Under the pieces are notes generated by a model. It saw only the letters and a program-made list of their open reading frames with translations, did no database searches and had not been told where the DNA came from. 64,000 nucleotides of DNA from Candidatus Endonucleibacter bathymodioli (GTDB taxonomy: Bacteria > Pseudomonadota > Gammaproteobacteria > Pseudomonadales > Endozoicomonadaceae), in assembly GCA_030674915.1 (NCBI GenBank), contig JASXSV010000011.1:50778-114777 (forward strand). The letters run 5' to 3'. Below, in pieces: positions 8,694-18,521 of this stretch; within the stretch, counting starts at the first letter, position 1, and each line of letters opens with the position of its first letter. The position numbers and the translations under genes are program-made.

Positions 8694-9945
8694 CTTTAGA
8701 TATATATCTCCCAACAGTTAAAGCTACAAGCAAAGTACAAATAGCTACTGGATACAAACATGACGCAGCACTTTCAGGGGCATACTTATGTGCATCAGGA
8801 TCAACCATGTTCTTTGACTCGAAATAAAATTTTCTGTAAATGCCACCATTAATTATGATAGCTATATAATTCTCACAGCTATGCATTTTACTACTCGCCG
8901 TAGCTAAGCCCTCAGTAATTGCGAAAGGAGTAGTTCTGTTCGAACCAAGATAAGATCCTATAAAAGAGGACAGAAAGATATTTATGTAACCTATTCTGGG
9001 TAGGCTTATCATAATACCTGCGTGCTTGTAATAGCCAAAGCTTATGTCAGACGATCGAGAAACAAAATCAAGAGGAGCAACAAGCCTGACGTACTGAGAT
9101 CCAAAGAAATTATCCATATCATCAGCGGTAGCGCTATCAAATAATGCTGGACCTCCTATTGATACAACATATAATCGGATGCGTGCAGTACAGGCTGAAG
9201 ATAAATTCAGATCTCGTCCAACAAACTTGGCAGTCAGTGCAGCCTTTGCTGCGCCAAGACTATGACCAGAAAAAATTATGTTGAGCTGTATATCCTTATT
9301 CGCAGCAATATCTTCCAAACTCGAAAAACTTTTTCCGCACACGGCAGACACCTGATCAGCAATGGCCATTTTCACATTATAGTATGATGACATGGCTGCC
9401 GTCACGAATCCTGCATGGGCCGATCCTTCGAATGGCGCAGGCAGCGTCTTTCTAAGGACATTCATATCGGTTGCAATACTGGACTCTGTCGCAGTAGTCC
9501 CCTGAAAAGCAACGAATACTGTTACGCTATTTACGTTCTGGCTTTTGTTTAACTTCACTGCAACAAACCCTGACTGTTCTGTTACCTCAAGCTCCATATT
9601 ACTCAAGTCCAAGCCAGCTAAAGCACCCTCTGTAAGTATGTGGTTCTGTGTGTATTTTAGAACGGGTCGGAAAATATTGGCCCCCTTAATTCCGACCTCT
9701 CCCTTAAATGATTGAAAGCTCCAACCTGATTCTCGGCCAGCACCGCTGTTAGCCTTTTCCGGATAATAAGCCCTTAAAGAAAAAATGAGCGATTGATGTA
9801 AATCATCAGGATTTAAAAACTTTAATGTTCTCTTTGTAGGTGCATCATCCCCACTGGCCACATTAGGATCGCTAGCTAATAATGGCATGGATATTAATGC
9901 CGAAGCGATGAGCACATTCAATATAGGTGCGTACTTTTTAAACAT
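8683..9945 (-). CDS. Secreted class 3 lipase-like protein with C-terminal membrane segment
   Basis: Alpha/beta-hydrolase of the lipase class 3 (Lipase_3) type, predicted to cleave acyl esters outside the cytoplasm. Residues 1-24 form a signal peptide (hydrophobic ILNVLIASALISMPLLA). Family signs in order: VFVAFQGTTATE (143-154), HAGF (177-180), nucleophile elbow GHSLG (227-231, Ser229), and probable Asp293 (APLDFVS) and His308 (YYKHAG). Residues 397-413 form a hydrophobic segment near the C-terminus that could anchor the protein. The final residues and stop codon come from the dispersed element at 8575-8693. Neighbours are accessory, so a host-lipid role is plausible but inferred. Substrate unknown. 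Confidence 0.8.
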   Translation of the reverse strand: MFKKYAPILNVLIASALISMPLLASDPNVASGDDAPTKRTLKFLNPDDLHQSLIFSLRAYYPEKANSGAGRESGWSFQSFKGEVGIKGANIFRPVLKYTQNHILTEGALAGLDLSNMELEVTEQSGFVAVKLNKSQNVNSVTVFVAFQGTTATESSIATDMNVLRKTLPAPFEGSAHAGFVTAAMSSYYNVKMAIADQVSAVCGKSFSSLEDIAANKDIQLNIIFSGHSLGAAKAALTAKFVGRDLNLSSACTARIRLYVVSIGGPALFDSATADDMDNFFGSQYVRLVAPLDFVSRSSDISFGYYKHAGIMISLPRIGYINIFLSSFIGSYLGSNRTTPFAITEGLATASSKMHSCENYIAIIINGGIYRKFYFESKNMVDPDAHKYAPESAASCLYPVAICTLLVALTVGRYISKACH

Positions 9946-10722
9946 CTTGGCGCTATCTCTCTAGTATTATACTAAAAATCCTTTTTATATATTGGTGATC
10001 TGCACACTGACAAGACGAAATATTTAATCCTCTCACACTGCAGTCAACAGATAACAAATACATTCTTTTCTTTCATGAAGGTATATACACGCCGCCAGCA
10101 GTATCTTTCCCTCACAGAGAAAATGTAATATAGCCCAAATTATAATTCTTGTCCAGAGAGACAGTGTTTTTACTATATATATAAATATAACGAATAAACC
10201 CTTATTTATAAGAGTATAGTTGCTCTATAGCCTATCAAGATCCATCGTAGAACAGCAGTTATCATTTACTAATCGCGAGCATCACCATAAACGTCGTGAG
10301 ACGCATAAAGAAAAGCTTCTGGGTAAGATGGATAAGCTAACACCATAGAAATATACCTAGGTTTTTCTTAGTAAAGATATATCTTAAACTTATCAATTTA
10401 AATTATTGTATTGAACTTTTATTGATGCGGTCACTCTAACTAAAGGTGCGTAGGAAATGAATAAGTGGTAATAATGGATAGAGACCTTTGCGCGAGACGT
10501 GATTCTATTCACTGATGAAGCAAAAAAACACGAAAAAAGAGAACTCATATTTATAAACTATCGTTTAGTATGACTTTAACGAAGCTAGTTTGCACAAAAA
10601 CAATATGCAAATGTCTTGGATAATATTATTCATTACATGCTACTACATATGCTTTTTGTTTTCTCATTATCACCAAACATATTTTCTATATATTGATATT
10701 TTATAATGGAGATGATGGAATT
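9946..10722. other. AT-rich accessory intergenic region
   Basis: Between the divergent lipase and NLS-protein genes. It holds the IS5-family N-terminal relic and solo end described separately (10237-10496). The rest is AT-rich with no gene I can support; promoters for both flanking genes presumably lie here but none is distinct. Confidence 0.5.
10237..10496 (+). mobile_element. IS5-family transposase N-terminal remnant and solo IS end
   Basis: The plus strand reads SRSIVEQQLSFTNREHHHKR then RETHKEKLLGKMDKLTP before a stop. This resembles the start of IS5-family transposases (EQxLSF...KRRxTRREKFLxxMDxLIPW). At 10481-10496 GAGACCTTTGCGCGAG resembles the end found beside the relic at 31.3 kb. 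Everything between the two is decayed. Confidence 0.55.
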
Positions 10723-11715
10723 ATGAATATAATTAATTCAGGCTTTGATGCCTTGTATAAAATCCCTGCTGCGTGTGTAAATGCAGGTAGAGCCATGGCA
10801 GCTTCAGTATCCAATGAATTAAATAAGGGCTTCTCATGGGTTATGCCAGATGCATATAATACAAGTATTAATGAAAGGGAGTGCAAGCAAAATATTTCAA
10901 AAAAAGGTGGCAATTTAACTGAAGAAGAAGCCAAGCTGGTAGTAGCTTACAATAATATTCCTGTTATAAGCTGCGTGGTTGCAAGCAACCCATATACAGT
11001 TAGTGTTACAAATCAGTGCTGCATGTATAATATGAATCTAGGCGTAGATAAGACGGGTACTGCTAGCATCGTCCCCATGCTAACTGCGACGATTTCTGCT
11101 CAGGAGAGCATGTCTCGGGAAGAGACTCGCATCCTTGAGTCAGAAATTTCAGATTTAAGGCTGGGAGCTTTATGCGCTTTCGGTAACTGTGATGGTAGGT
11201 CTCAAGACAACGGATTAGGACGCTTTCAGGTACACCCATCCGATTCTAATCCCGCTGACTATCAAGGCGTAAGGTACACTGGACTTACAATAGAATTAAA
11301 AAGCAAGAATTGCACGAAAAATACAATAGCTAAACAAGCTGATATTATAAAAGAACAGCATTTCGGGAAAGATCTTTACATTTGTCATGATGATAAAGAT
11401 ACAGCTAAATCTTTTGATGTTAGTAATCTTAATGCCTTTACAGATTTCAAGAAAAATTACATATGCATTCCTGGTAAAAAAGGTGCGTATGAAGTTATAA
11501 TATCATCTAATATATGTAAAACGAATGACAGATACTCTAGTCTAGCTCAACAATATCTTAGAGGCACGTATCAAGCAATTGCTCTAATACATAGACCGGA
11601 AATCACTAGACAAGATGAAGATCAGCCAATTAGTAACATTAATGTCGTTTCACGAAAACGCCCCCATGAGAACTCCTCTTGTTTTGAAGGCTCGTCGAAA
11701 AGAAGAAAGTGTTAA
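10723..11715 (+). CDS. Unrecognised protein with C-terminal bipartite nuclear localisation signal
   Basis: I do not recognise this 330-residue protein. There is no signal peptide or membrane segment. It is rich in Asn, Ser and Lys and contains about 15 cysteines. The C-terminus, KRPHENSSCFEGSSKRRK (11656-11709), fits a classical bipartite nuclear localisation signal: two basic residues, a 12-residue spacer and four basic residues. The start at 10723 is preferred because ATGGA and GGAG precede it; an ATG at 10693 would add ten residues. It is divergent from the lipase, flanked by IS relics and AT-rich sequence, and has no operon partner. A secreted effector that enters a eukaryotic nucleus is a reasonable hypothesis; no secretion signal was identified. 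Confidence 0.7.
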   Translation: MNIINSGFDALYKIPAACVNAGRAMAASVSNELNKGFSWVMPDAYNTSINERECKQNISKKGGNLTEEEAKLVVAYNNIPVISCVVASNPYTVSVTNQCCMYNMNLGVDKTGTASIVPMLTATISAQESMSREETRILESEISDLRLGALCAFGNCDGRSQDNGLGRFQVHPSDSNPADYQGVRYTGLTIELKSKNCTKNTIAKQADIIKEQHFGKDLYICHDDKDTAKSFDVSNLNAFTDFKKNYICIPGKKGAYEVIISSNICKTNDRYSSLAQQYLRGTYQAIALIHRPEITRQDEDQPISNINVVSRKRPHENSSCFEGSSKRRKC

Positions 11716-11920
11716 TCAACTACAGTAACTGCCACGTAGGTGCGCTACCAGTTGCTGAATGAGGGTATTAATTTTTGTAAGTCCTTTGCTATTGATTTAC
11801 CAAAAACTTGGTACACTCAATGTCCTTTAGAATATTTTACTCAAGCTATTCGCATCTTGCTGTGTGATTAAATCTTTCAACGTAAGTGTTGCATACATTC
11901 ATATTGAAAGCGTGTTTTTA
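11716..11920. other. Short gap downstream of the NLS protein
   Basis: No gene, terminator or repeat recognised. The sequence becomes IS-derived near 11921. Confidence 0.4.
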
Positions 11921-12469
11921 GACGAATGCACCCTGTTTTTGGTCGAGGACGAAGCTCTTATTAATGTAGCATCCACCATGGCGCCTTTTGGAAGTGCAAG
12001 ACATTGTAGTTGCAAGTGCTCACTGACCGTAGCAAACAACTTGTTAGTCAATTGCTTACGCCCCAACAGGTGCCGAAATTTCAGGATAGTTGTTTCATCA
12101 AGCAACCGATCTTCGCACAGCTCCAATTTGACAAATCTTCTCATTGATTGAATTTCATACAGTGCGTCTTCCAGCATCGGATCGGATAATTGAAACCATT
12201 ATTGCATGAGATAAATACGCAGCATTGTTGTCAGGCAGATCGGCTGCCAGCTCCGACATCCACTTTTCGGGTAATGTGGCTCAATGATTGCTTCAAAGGC
12301 TGCCCAAAGAACACAGGATTCCATTTTCTCAAAAAATAACTCTTTTCGCATTTTGCGTTTTTTGGCTGCGTAACTGAGTAACGCAAAACTTTATTGCTTC
12401 ATTTTGGATAACCGCCTTGCCCATAGCGATGCTATTTTACCAGGTCCTAGAGACTCAATCAGAGACTCC
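11921..12469 (-). mobile_element. IS5-group element, internally deleted copy
   Basis: Minus-strand reading from 12408 gives MKQ*SFALLSYAAKKRKMRK, then [44 protein letters not shown] and LELCEDRLLDETTILKFRHL, ending VDATLIRASSSTKN. This is the N-terminal half of an IS5-group transposase (IS5 superfamily) with two stops. The right end TCAGAGACTCC at 12469 is followed by CTAA, a YTAR target site as expected for IS5. After SSTKN the sequence jumps at an AAAAAC microhomology to ACAGGGTGCA, which belongs to the 3' part of the element (compare 36292). About 430 bp plus the distal end are missing. Confidence 0.85.
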
Positions 12470-12660
12470 CTAATATAGAAGTATGGATAAGAAACAAGTG
12501 AGCTCACTCTCATTAACCTAAGAGTAACAGCCATATAGAAAGGATGACTGGGGTGATTGGGCTGATTTGTAGCAACCCTCAACCTCACTCTTCCAAAGGA
12601 AGTGGACGCCACCCTCTCCAAGGCACCTTTCCTTTCTCCAACTTTGTTTAGACACAATTT
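12470..12660. repeat. Degenerate dispersed element upstream of grpE
   Basis: Contains an inverted, diverged end (GCAACCCTCAACCTCACTCT then TCCAAAGGAAGTGG) similar to the half copy near 56690. The other end is not clear. No gene is supported here; the minus-strand open frame is in this element and the IS fragment. Confidence 0.4.
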
Positions 12661-12710
12661 TTTATCTCATAAAATCAAATTAACATATCGTGCTATTTTT
12701 GTTTTTATTC

Positions 12711-12738
12711 CTTGAATAGCATGTTGTTGCCCCAATAT
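12711..12738 (+). promoter_or_regulatory. Sigma-32 (heat-shock) promoter of grpE
   Basis: CTTGAA at 12711-12716, a 13-bp spacer, and CCCCAATAT at 12730-12738 match the RpoH consensus (CTTGAA, 13-15 bp, CCCCATxT) very closely. It lies 70 bp before the grpE ATG, as expected for a heat-shock operon. Confidence 0.8.
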
Positions 12739-12807
12739 AGCCAAAAAAGTACTTTAAGTTGAGCCTGTTAACGCCCATGAGCAGACCTAGAATTCAGGAG
12801 ATGTAAC

Positions 12808-13419
12808 ATGACTGTAGAAAATCGTGAGGCTGGGGAAGAATCCCCCCATATTGAAGGAGAAACGGCTGAAGCTAATGCTTCTGAGCAAGCTGAAAAGATT
12901 GAGCAGGAAACAGAAGAAAAGGAACCATTTGAGGCTGAACCAAAGAATACGGTTAACCTCTTGCGAGAACATGCAGAGTTAACTACTGCCTTTAATGAAA
13001 AGAAAGACCAATTATTGCGAGCACAGGCTGAAACTCAAAATATTAAGCGCCGGGCCGCGATCGATGTAGAGAAGGCTCATAAATTCGCATTGGATAAATT
13101 TGTAGAAGGACTCCTGCCTGTTGTGGACAGTCTTGAGAAAGGAATAGAAAGCGCCGCCCAGACTGATGGTAAGCATGACGCCATGAAAGAGGGAATGGAG
13201 CTCACTTTAAAGCTTTTCCTTGATACCTTGCTTCAATTTAACGTCAAACAAGTCAGCCCTGAAGGGGAGCCTTTCGACCCTAATTTCCATCAGGCTATAT
13301 CTATTGTGCCCAATGCTGAGGTTGAACCAAACACAATTATCTCTGTATTCCAAAAAGGTTATACGCTGAACGAACGAATTGTACGCTCGGCTATGGTAGT
13401 GGTGTCTAAAAGTACTTAA
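12808..13419 (+). CDS. grpE: Nucleotide exchange factor GrpE
   Basis: Releases ADP from DnaK to drive the chaperone cycle. The 203-residue protein has an acidic, Glu-rich N-terminal region (1-55), a long helical dimer stem with ERRAAIDVEKAHKFALDKF-like LRAQAETQNIKRRAAIDVEK, and the beta-domain GEPFDPNFHQAIS with a conserved ending GYTLNERIVRSAMVVVSK. GGAGAT lies seven bases before the ATG. It is preceded by a sigma-32 promoter and followed after 600 bp by dnaK, a larger gap than usual because a dispersed element sits between them. Confidence 0.97.
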   Translation: MTVENREAGEESPHIEGETAEANASEQAEKIEQETEEKEPFEAEPKNTVNLLREHAELTTAFNEKKDQLLRAQAETQNIKRRAAIDVEKAHKFALDKFVEGLLPVVDSLEKGIESAAQTDGKHDAMKEGMELTLKLFLDTLLQFNVKQVSPEGEPFDPNFHQAISIVPNAEVEPNTIISVFQKGYTLNERIVRSAMVVVSKST

Positions 13420-13420
13420 G

Positions 13421-13440
13421 TGCTTTTAGAGAAGAGCACG
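13421..13440 (+). terminator. Weak hairpin after grpE
   Basis: GTGCT and AGCAC flank a ten-base loop just after the stop codon. No U-tract follows, so it may not terminate; it is listed as a possible 3' end. Confidence 0.3.
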
Positions 13441-13457
13441 TCACTGTGCATTTCTGG

Positions 13458-13577
13458 TATATAATAGTTCCTATTGAAAATGTGAGGCTGTTGACCGCTC
13501 TCTACCACCTACGACTTGGATCATGAGGCTTTGTCGTTTGCAGCCTACTCATACCCTCTTCAATGGTAGCGCGTATA
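13458..13577 (+). repeat. Dispersed inverted-repeat element between grpE and dnaK
   Basis: Complete forward copy: left TATATAATAGTTCCTATTGA, internal GAGGCTGTTGACCGCTCTC, right TTCAATGGTAGCGCGTATA. It separates grpE from dnaK. Confidence 0.8.
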
Positions 13578-14021
13578 ATCTTTACCACATCATTTATTGA
13601 TCCAAACACTGTGTTTTGATTACGATTATTATCTCTCAAAATAGAATTACTGGTTTGTACAAAGATCTCTCATAGCAGAATAGATAAGATATGAACACTT
13701 GAAAAATAATAAAGATGAACCCATATATCCGAACAAAGGCCGCAACATATACCCAAAGTAATTTGAAGATGCCAGTAGGCAGCGCGCAAAACCAGTAATT
13801 TGGAAAACTAAGTGAGTAGGGTAGATAAGGTAGTCAGCACCCACTCATCTTAGAATATGGCGAGCATAAAGTGTCAACAGAGAGCCTAGTAAGAAATAGC
13901 ACTCTTGGGGCTGTATATTCAAAGTGCCGATTCTAATGAGGATCTGTTAGCTTGCAGATGTAAAAGGCGGCATAACTAGCATTAAACACCCTGCGCGTCA
14001 GGGACGTGGAGACAATTAAAA
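13578..14021. other. dnaK leader region
   Basis: No gene. From about 13902 TCTTGGGG and, 17 bp on, CCGATTCTAA loosely resemble a sigma-32 promoter for dnaK, but the match is much weaker than the grpE one. CCCTGCGCGTCAGGG (about 13989-14003) is a small palindrome just before the ribosome binding site GGAG. Confidence 0.35.
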
Positions 14022-15929
14022 ATGAGTAAGGTAATCGGGATTGACTTAGGCACAACCAACTCATGTGTTGCTATCTTGGAAGGTGGCACGTACAAGGTAT
14101 TGGAAAATGCTGAAGGTGCGCGCACAACACCATCTGTTGTTGCATTTGTAGATAACGGTGAGGTTCTAACAGGTCAGCCAGCTAAGCGTCAAGGTGTTAC
14201 TAATCCTGAAAAAACCCTGTTTGCTATTAAACGTCTCATTGGTCGTCGTTTCGATGATAAAGTCGTTCAAAAGGATATTCAGATGGTACCGTACCGCATC
14301 GTCAAAGCCGATAATGGCGATGCTTGGGTTCAGGTGGAGGATGACAAAAAAGCGCCTCCACAGATTTCTGCAGAAATCCTAAAAAAAATGAAAAAAACTG
14401 CTGAAGACTATCTGGGAGAGACAGTGTCTGAAGCTGTTATTACTGTACCTGCGTACTTCAATGACTCTCAGCGTCAGGCAACTAAAGATGCTGGTCGTAT
14501 TGCTGGCTTAGAGGTGAAGCGTATTATCAACGAACCAACGGCAGCAGCTTTAGCTTACGGCATGGATAAACGTAATGGAGACCAGACTGTTGCTGTTTAT
14601 GACTTAGGTGGTGGTACTTTTGATATTTCTATCATTGAAATTGCCGATGTTGATGGAGAACATCAATTCGAAGTACTGGCAACGAACGGTGATACATTCT
14701 TGGGCGGGGAAGACTTTGATCTACGGCTGATTGAGTATCTTGTTACTGAGTTTAAAAAAGATCAGTGTATTGATCTAAAAGGAGATCCTTTGGCTATGCA
14801 GCGCCTTAAAGAAGCCGCTGAAAAAGCAAAGATTGAGTTATCTTCCGCTCAGCAAACCGACGTTAACCTTCCCTATATCACTGCCGATGCAGCTGGGCCC
14901 AAACACCTTAATATCAAAATCACCCGCACCAAATTGGAGTCCTTGGTAGAAGACCTTATTGAACGCTCTTTGGAGCCTTGCCGGACTGCTTTGAACGATG
15001 CAGGTTTAGAACTGTCCAAAATTGACGAGGTTATTCTTGTTGGTGGTCAAACTCGCATGCCTCTCGCTCAGGAACAAGTGGCAAAATTCTTTGGCAAAGA
15101 ACCCCGCAAAGATGTGAACCCAGATGAAGCTGTTGCTGTAGGGGCTGCTATTCAGGCTTCAGTACTATCTGGGGAAGTAAAAGATGTTCTACTTCTTGAT
15201 GTTACCCCGTTAACTTTGGGCATCGAAACAATGGGTGGCGTAATGACGTCCCTTATTGATAAGAACACAACCATTCCTAGCAAAAAGTCTCAAATATTCT
15301 CTACAGCTGATGATAACCAAACGGCTGTTACTATTCATGTTTGTCAGGGTGAACGTAAACAAGCTACTCAGAATAAATCTTTGGGTCGCTTTGATCTGGC
15401 CGATATTCCTCCTTCTCCTCGGGGAGTTCCTCAAGTTGAAGTTAGTTTTGACATAGATGCAAACGGCATTATGAATGTATCAGCCAGAGATAAAGCCACC
15501 GGCAAAGAGCAATCTATCATTATAAAGGCCTCAAGTGGTCTGTCTGATGATGAAATTAGCGCCATGGTCAAGGACGCTGAAGCTAATGCAGAAGAAGATA
15601 AGAAGTTTGAAGAGTTAATTACTGTCCGTAACTCTGCTGATGGACTTATTCACACTGCTCGTAAGACGTTGACTGATGCTGGCGATAAAGTGGACACAGA
15701 AGAAAAAGCCTCTATTGATACAGCCATCACAGAGCTGGAAGCAGCAGTTAAAACTGACGACAAGAGCGATATCGAAGCGAAAGTTAAAATATTGTCTGAA
15801 CTATCAGGTAATCTAACTCAAAAAATGTATGCTGAAGCCAGTAAAAAAGGGGAAGAAACCAAAGCAGAGTCAGAGCATGCAGGAGAGGCTGTCGACGCTG
15901 AGTTTGAAGAAGTGAAAGACGAAAAGTAA
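14022..15929 (+). CDS. dnaK: Chaperone protein DnaK (Hsp70)
   Basis: ATP-dependent Hsp70 that binds exposed hydrophobic segments and works with DnaJ and GrpE. The 635 residues match the family. The ATPase domain shows [14 protein letters not shown] (5-18), [14 protein letters not shown] and [11 protein letters not shown]. The linker [19 protein letters not shown] leads to the substrate domain, and the C-terminus has the acidic tail ending EFEEVKDEK, as in bacterial DnaK. GGAG about 12 bases upstream acts as the ribosome binding site. dnaJ follows on the same strand after 172 bp. Confidence 0.99.
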   Translation: MSKVIGIDLGTTNSCVAILEGGTYKVLENAEGARTTPSVVAFVDNGEVLTGQPAKRQGVTNPEKTLFAIKRLIGRRFDDKVVQKDIQMVPYRIVKADNGDAWVQVEDDKKAPPQISAEILKKMKKTAEDYLGETVSEAVITVPAYFNDSQRQATKDAGRIAGLEVKRIINEPTAAALAYGMDKRNGDQTVAVYDLGGGTFDISIIEIADVDGEHQFEVLATNGDTFLGGEDFDLRLIEYLVTEFKKDQCIDLKGDPLAMQRLKEAAEKAKIELSSAQQTDVNLPYITADAAGPKHLNIKITRTKLESLVEDLIERSLEPCRTALNDAGLELSKIDEVILVGGQTRMPLAQEQVAKFFGKEPRKDVNPDEAVAVGAAIQASVLSGEVKDVLLLDVTPLTLGIETMGGVMTSLIDKNTTIPSKKSQIFSTADDNQTAVTIHVCQGERKQATQNKSLGRFDLADIPPSPRGVPQVEVSFDIDANGIMNVSARDKATGKEQSIIIKASSGLSDDEISAMVKDAEANAEEDKKFEELITVRNSADGLIHTARKTLTDAGDKVDTEEKASIDTAITELEAAVKTDDKSDIEAKVKILSELSGNLTQKMYAEASKKGEETKAESEHAGEAVDAEFEEVKDEK

Positions 15930-16101
15930 CTCCACACCAATCCTTATGTGGTACTTAGCACCAGGAAACGTAGCAATAAGCAGACCCGAAGCACTTGAAA
16001 GATGAAGGTAAATAACCCTGCATCTTCACGTGCGTCGAGTCTGAATAATGAATAAGTTATTGTAATTAAAATGGTTGTTAGCGAGTTTTAAGGTTTTATT
16101 T

Positions 16102-17235
16102 ATGGCTAAACGCGATTATTACGAGGTCCTGGGTGTTCAGAAAGACACTTCCGACAAGGAGGTTAAAAAGGCCTATCGACGACTGGCAATGAAGCATCAC
16201 CCTGATCGTAATCCTGGTGATCAAAGTGCGGAAGAAAACTTCAAAGAAATAAACGAAGCTTTTGAGGTACTCTCTAATGACCAGAAGCGTAAGGCTTATG
16301 ACCAGTATGGCCATGGGGCTGCTGGCCACGGAATGGGTGGCTCTAACGGCTTTAGCTCTGATAACTTTAGTTCTGTTTTTGGTGATGTTTTCGGAGACAT
16401 TTTTGGTGGAGGCGGAGGTCGCTCCCATAATCATGCTCAGCGTGGTGCTGATCTTCGATATCAGATTCACTTAACTCTTGAAGAGGCAGTTAAAGGTTCA
16501 TCAAAAAAGATTCGTATTCCTGTACAGGAAAAGTGCAGCGAGTGTGAAGGTTCTGGTGCAAAGAAAGGTACCGTGCCTGAAAACTGTACAGCCTGCGCAG
16601 GGGTTGGACAGGTTAGAATGCAACAGGGATTTTTCTCTATTGAGCAAACATGTCCTACATGTCGCGGCAGAGGAAAAGTTATCAAGAGTCATTGCAAAAT
16701 CTGTCATGGTGAAGGTCGCATAAAAGAATATAAAACGCTATCGGTGAAAATCCCTAGTGGTGTTGATAGTGATGACCAGATTCGCCTGACGGGTGAAGGC
16801 GAAGCTGGTATCAATGGCGGACCATCAGGAGACCTGTATGTACAAATAAATATTACCAGTCATCCAATCTTTCAGCGTGATGGTAAGAATTTGTATTGTG
16901 AAGTACCTATTACTTTTACTGAGGCAACCCTCGGTGGTGAACTGGAAGCACCAACACTGGATGGCCGTGTTAAGCTGAAAATACCGGCCGAAACCCAAAC
17001 AGGCAAGTTGTTTCGTTTGAAGGGTAAAGGTGTGAAGCCTATCCGTGGAGGAGCTATTGGTGATCTAATGTGTCGTGTTATTATTGAAACGCCAATTAAG
17101 CTGACGGATCACCAGAAAAAATTACTACAACAACTGCATCAAACCTTTGAGGCTGAGGGGCAGGAGCATCAATCCCCAAAAAAAACGTCTTTCTTTCAGG
17201 GCGTAAAAAAGTTTTTTGATGATATGAAGCTTTAA
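16102..17235 (+). CDS. dnaJ: Chaperone protein DnaJ (Hsp40)
   Basis: Co-chaperone that delivers substrates to DnaK and stimulates its ATPase. J domain with HPD ([10 protein letters not shown]) near residue 33, Gly/Phe-rich linker ([14 protein letters not shown]), four CxxCxGxG zinc repeats ([32 protein letters not shown]), then the C-terminal substrate domains. The start giving [11 protein letters not shown] is chosen because the family begins there and AAGG lies upstream; an in-frame ATG at 16075 is not likely. The protein has 377 residues. Confidence 0.98.
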   Translation: MAKRDYYEVLGVQKDTSDKEVKKAYRRLAMKHHPDRNPGDQSAEENFKEINEAFEVLSNDQKRKAYDQYGHGAAGHGMGGSNGFSSDNFSSVFGDVFGDIFGGGGGRSHNHAQRGADLRYQIHLTLEEAVKGSSKKIRIPVQEKCSECEGSGAKKGTVPENCTACAGVGQVRMQQGFFSIEQTCPTCRGRGKVIKSHCKICHGEGRIKEYKTLSVKIPSGVDSDDQIRLTGEGEAGINGGPSGDLYVQINITSHPIFQRDGKNLYCEVPITFTEATLGGELEAPTLDGRVKLKIPAETQTGKLFRLKGKGVKPIRGGAIGDLMCRVIIETPIKLTDHQKKLLQQLHQTFEAEGQEHQSPKKTSFFQGVKKFFDDMKL

Positions 17236-17399
17236 ACCATGAACTTTTTAGATCAAGCTTGGGTTTAACTGATGACACAAGTACGTGGAGAAGAATACCA
17301 TTCATTTCTGCTAACTTTAGAATGTCTGTTACCTCAAAAAATCCGACCTGATTTTGGCTGTTCTCCGTACTCAGTTCTCAGCAAATTACCCGCAGTATA

Positions 17400-18521
17400 C
17401 TAATCTTTGGATATCGTGAGCTTATCCATATTTTGCCCAGACGAACCATCGGAAGGATTGCCGCAGTTTAGTTTTATCTGCAAGCGCAAGTTATTACTGG
17501 AAGTAGCATGAAGCAGGGCTTTGTCATAGGAGATTTTCCCAGTTTTATAAAGATCGTACAGTGACTGATCGAAGGTTTGCATCCCCTGGTCACCTGACTT
17601 TCCTATAGCCTCATGTAACTCATCAATTTTGCCTCTCTTGATCAAATCTGCAATCCTGGGGCTGGTTAACATGAGCTCTACCGCAGGATGCAGACGATCT
17701 CCATTTTCCGATTCAATGAGTTGTTGCCCGACAATAGCCACAAGGTTCAAAGACAGATCCATCAACACTTGTTCTCTTTGCTCTTTAGGAAAAAAGTGGA
17801 TAATGCGCTCAATCGCCTGATACGAATTGTTTGCATGAAGCGTTGCTATACATAGATGGCCTGTTTCAACACAGGATAAAGCGTGAGCCATGACGGCTGA
17901 TGATCTTATTTCACCAATACCTAAAACACTGGGCGCTTGCCGAAGCGCATTAGAAATACCATCTTCATAGCTATTTGTATCTAACCCTACATCCCGCTGA
18001 GTGACAAGACACTGTTTGTGATTATGTATAAATTCAACTGGATCTTCAATCATGATAATATGGCCGCTGCCATTTATATTCCTATGGTCTATCAGTGCTG
18101 CCATGGTGCTGCTTTTCCCTGAACCCGCAGATCCTGTCAGTAGTATGAGGCCTTTTTTTTTGAATATCTCATCGCCCAGATGAAGAGGCATACCAAGTTC
18201 TGACAATGAAGGAATGTTACTCTGGATGCGCCTAATAACCATGCCTGGATCGTTTTTCTGAACAAAAGCACTCATCCTGAATCGGCCTGTACCTACTATA
18301 TTTAACGCACAATTGCTTTCCTTGGTTTCTTTGTATCGGCAATAATCTGCAGTATTCAGTAATTGTTCAATTATGGCGCTTACTTCCGGCTCGGTTAAGC
18401 GATTACTTGTGATAGCAAGGATCTTGTCATTCACTTTAATAGCAAGTGGATACTTAACAGAGACAAACAACTCTGATCCATTTTTGTCTACCAAAAGTTT
18501 TAGGGCTTCACGGATATTCAT
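17400..18521 (-). CDS. pilU: Type IV pilus retraction ATPase, PilU/PilT family
   Basis: Hexameric secretion-type ATPase that powers retraction of type IV pili; PilU is the accessory partner of PilT. The 373 residues have the PAS-like N-domain, Walker A GSAGSGKSS (about 130-138), the Asp box HIIMIEDPVEFIH, Walker B region APSVLGIGEIRS and His box LCIATLHANN. The tail QGMQTFDQSLYDLYKTGKIS and LRLQIKL resemble PilU more than PilT. Position is odd: it is inserted between dnaJ and dapB, on the opposite strand, without pilT or other pilus genes in the window. Assignment to PilU rather than PilT rests on these tail motifs. Confidence 0.85.
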   Translation of the reverse strand: MNIREALKLLVDKNGSELFVSVKYPLAIKVNDKILAITSNRLTEPEVSAIIEQLLNTADYCRYKETKESNCALNIVGTGRFRMSAFVQKNDPGMVIRRIQSNIPSLSELGMPLHLGDEIFKKKGLILLTGSAGSGKSSTMAALIDHRNINGSGHIIMIEDPVEFIHNHKQCLVTQRDVGLDTNSYEDGISNALRQAPSVLGIGEIRSSAVMAHALSCVETGHLCIATLHANNSYQAIERIIHFFPKEQREQVLMDLSLNLVAIVGQQLIESENGDRLHPAVELMLTSPRIADLIKRGKIDELHEAIGKSGDQGMQTFDQSLYDLYKTGKISYDKALLHATSSNNLRLQIKLNCGNPSDGSSGQNMDKLTISKD

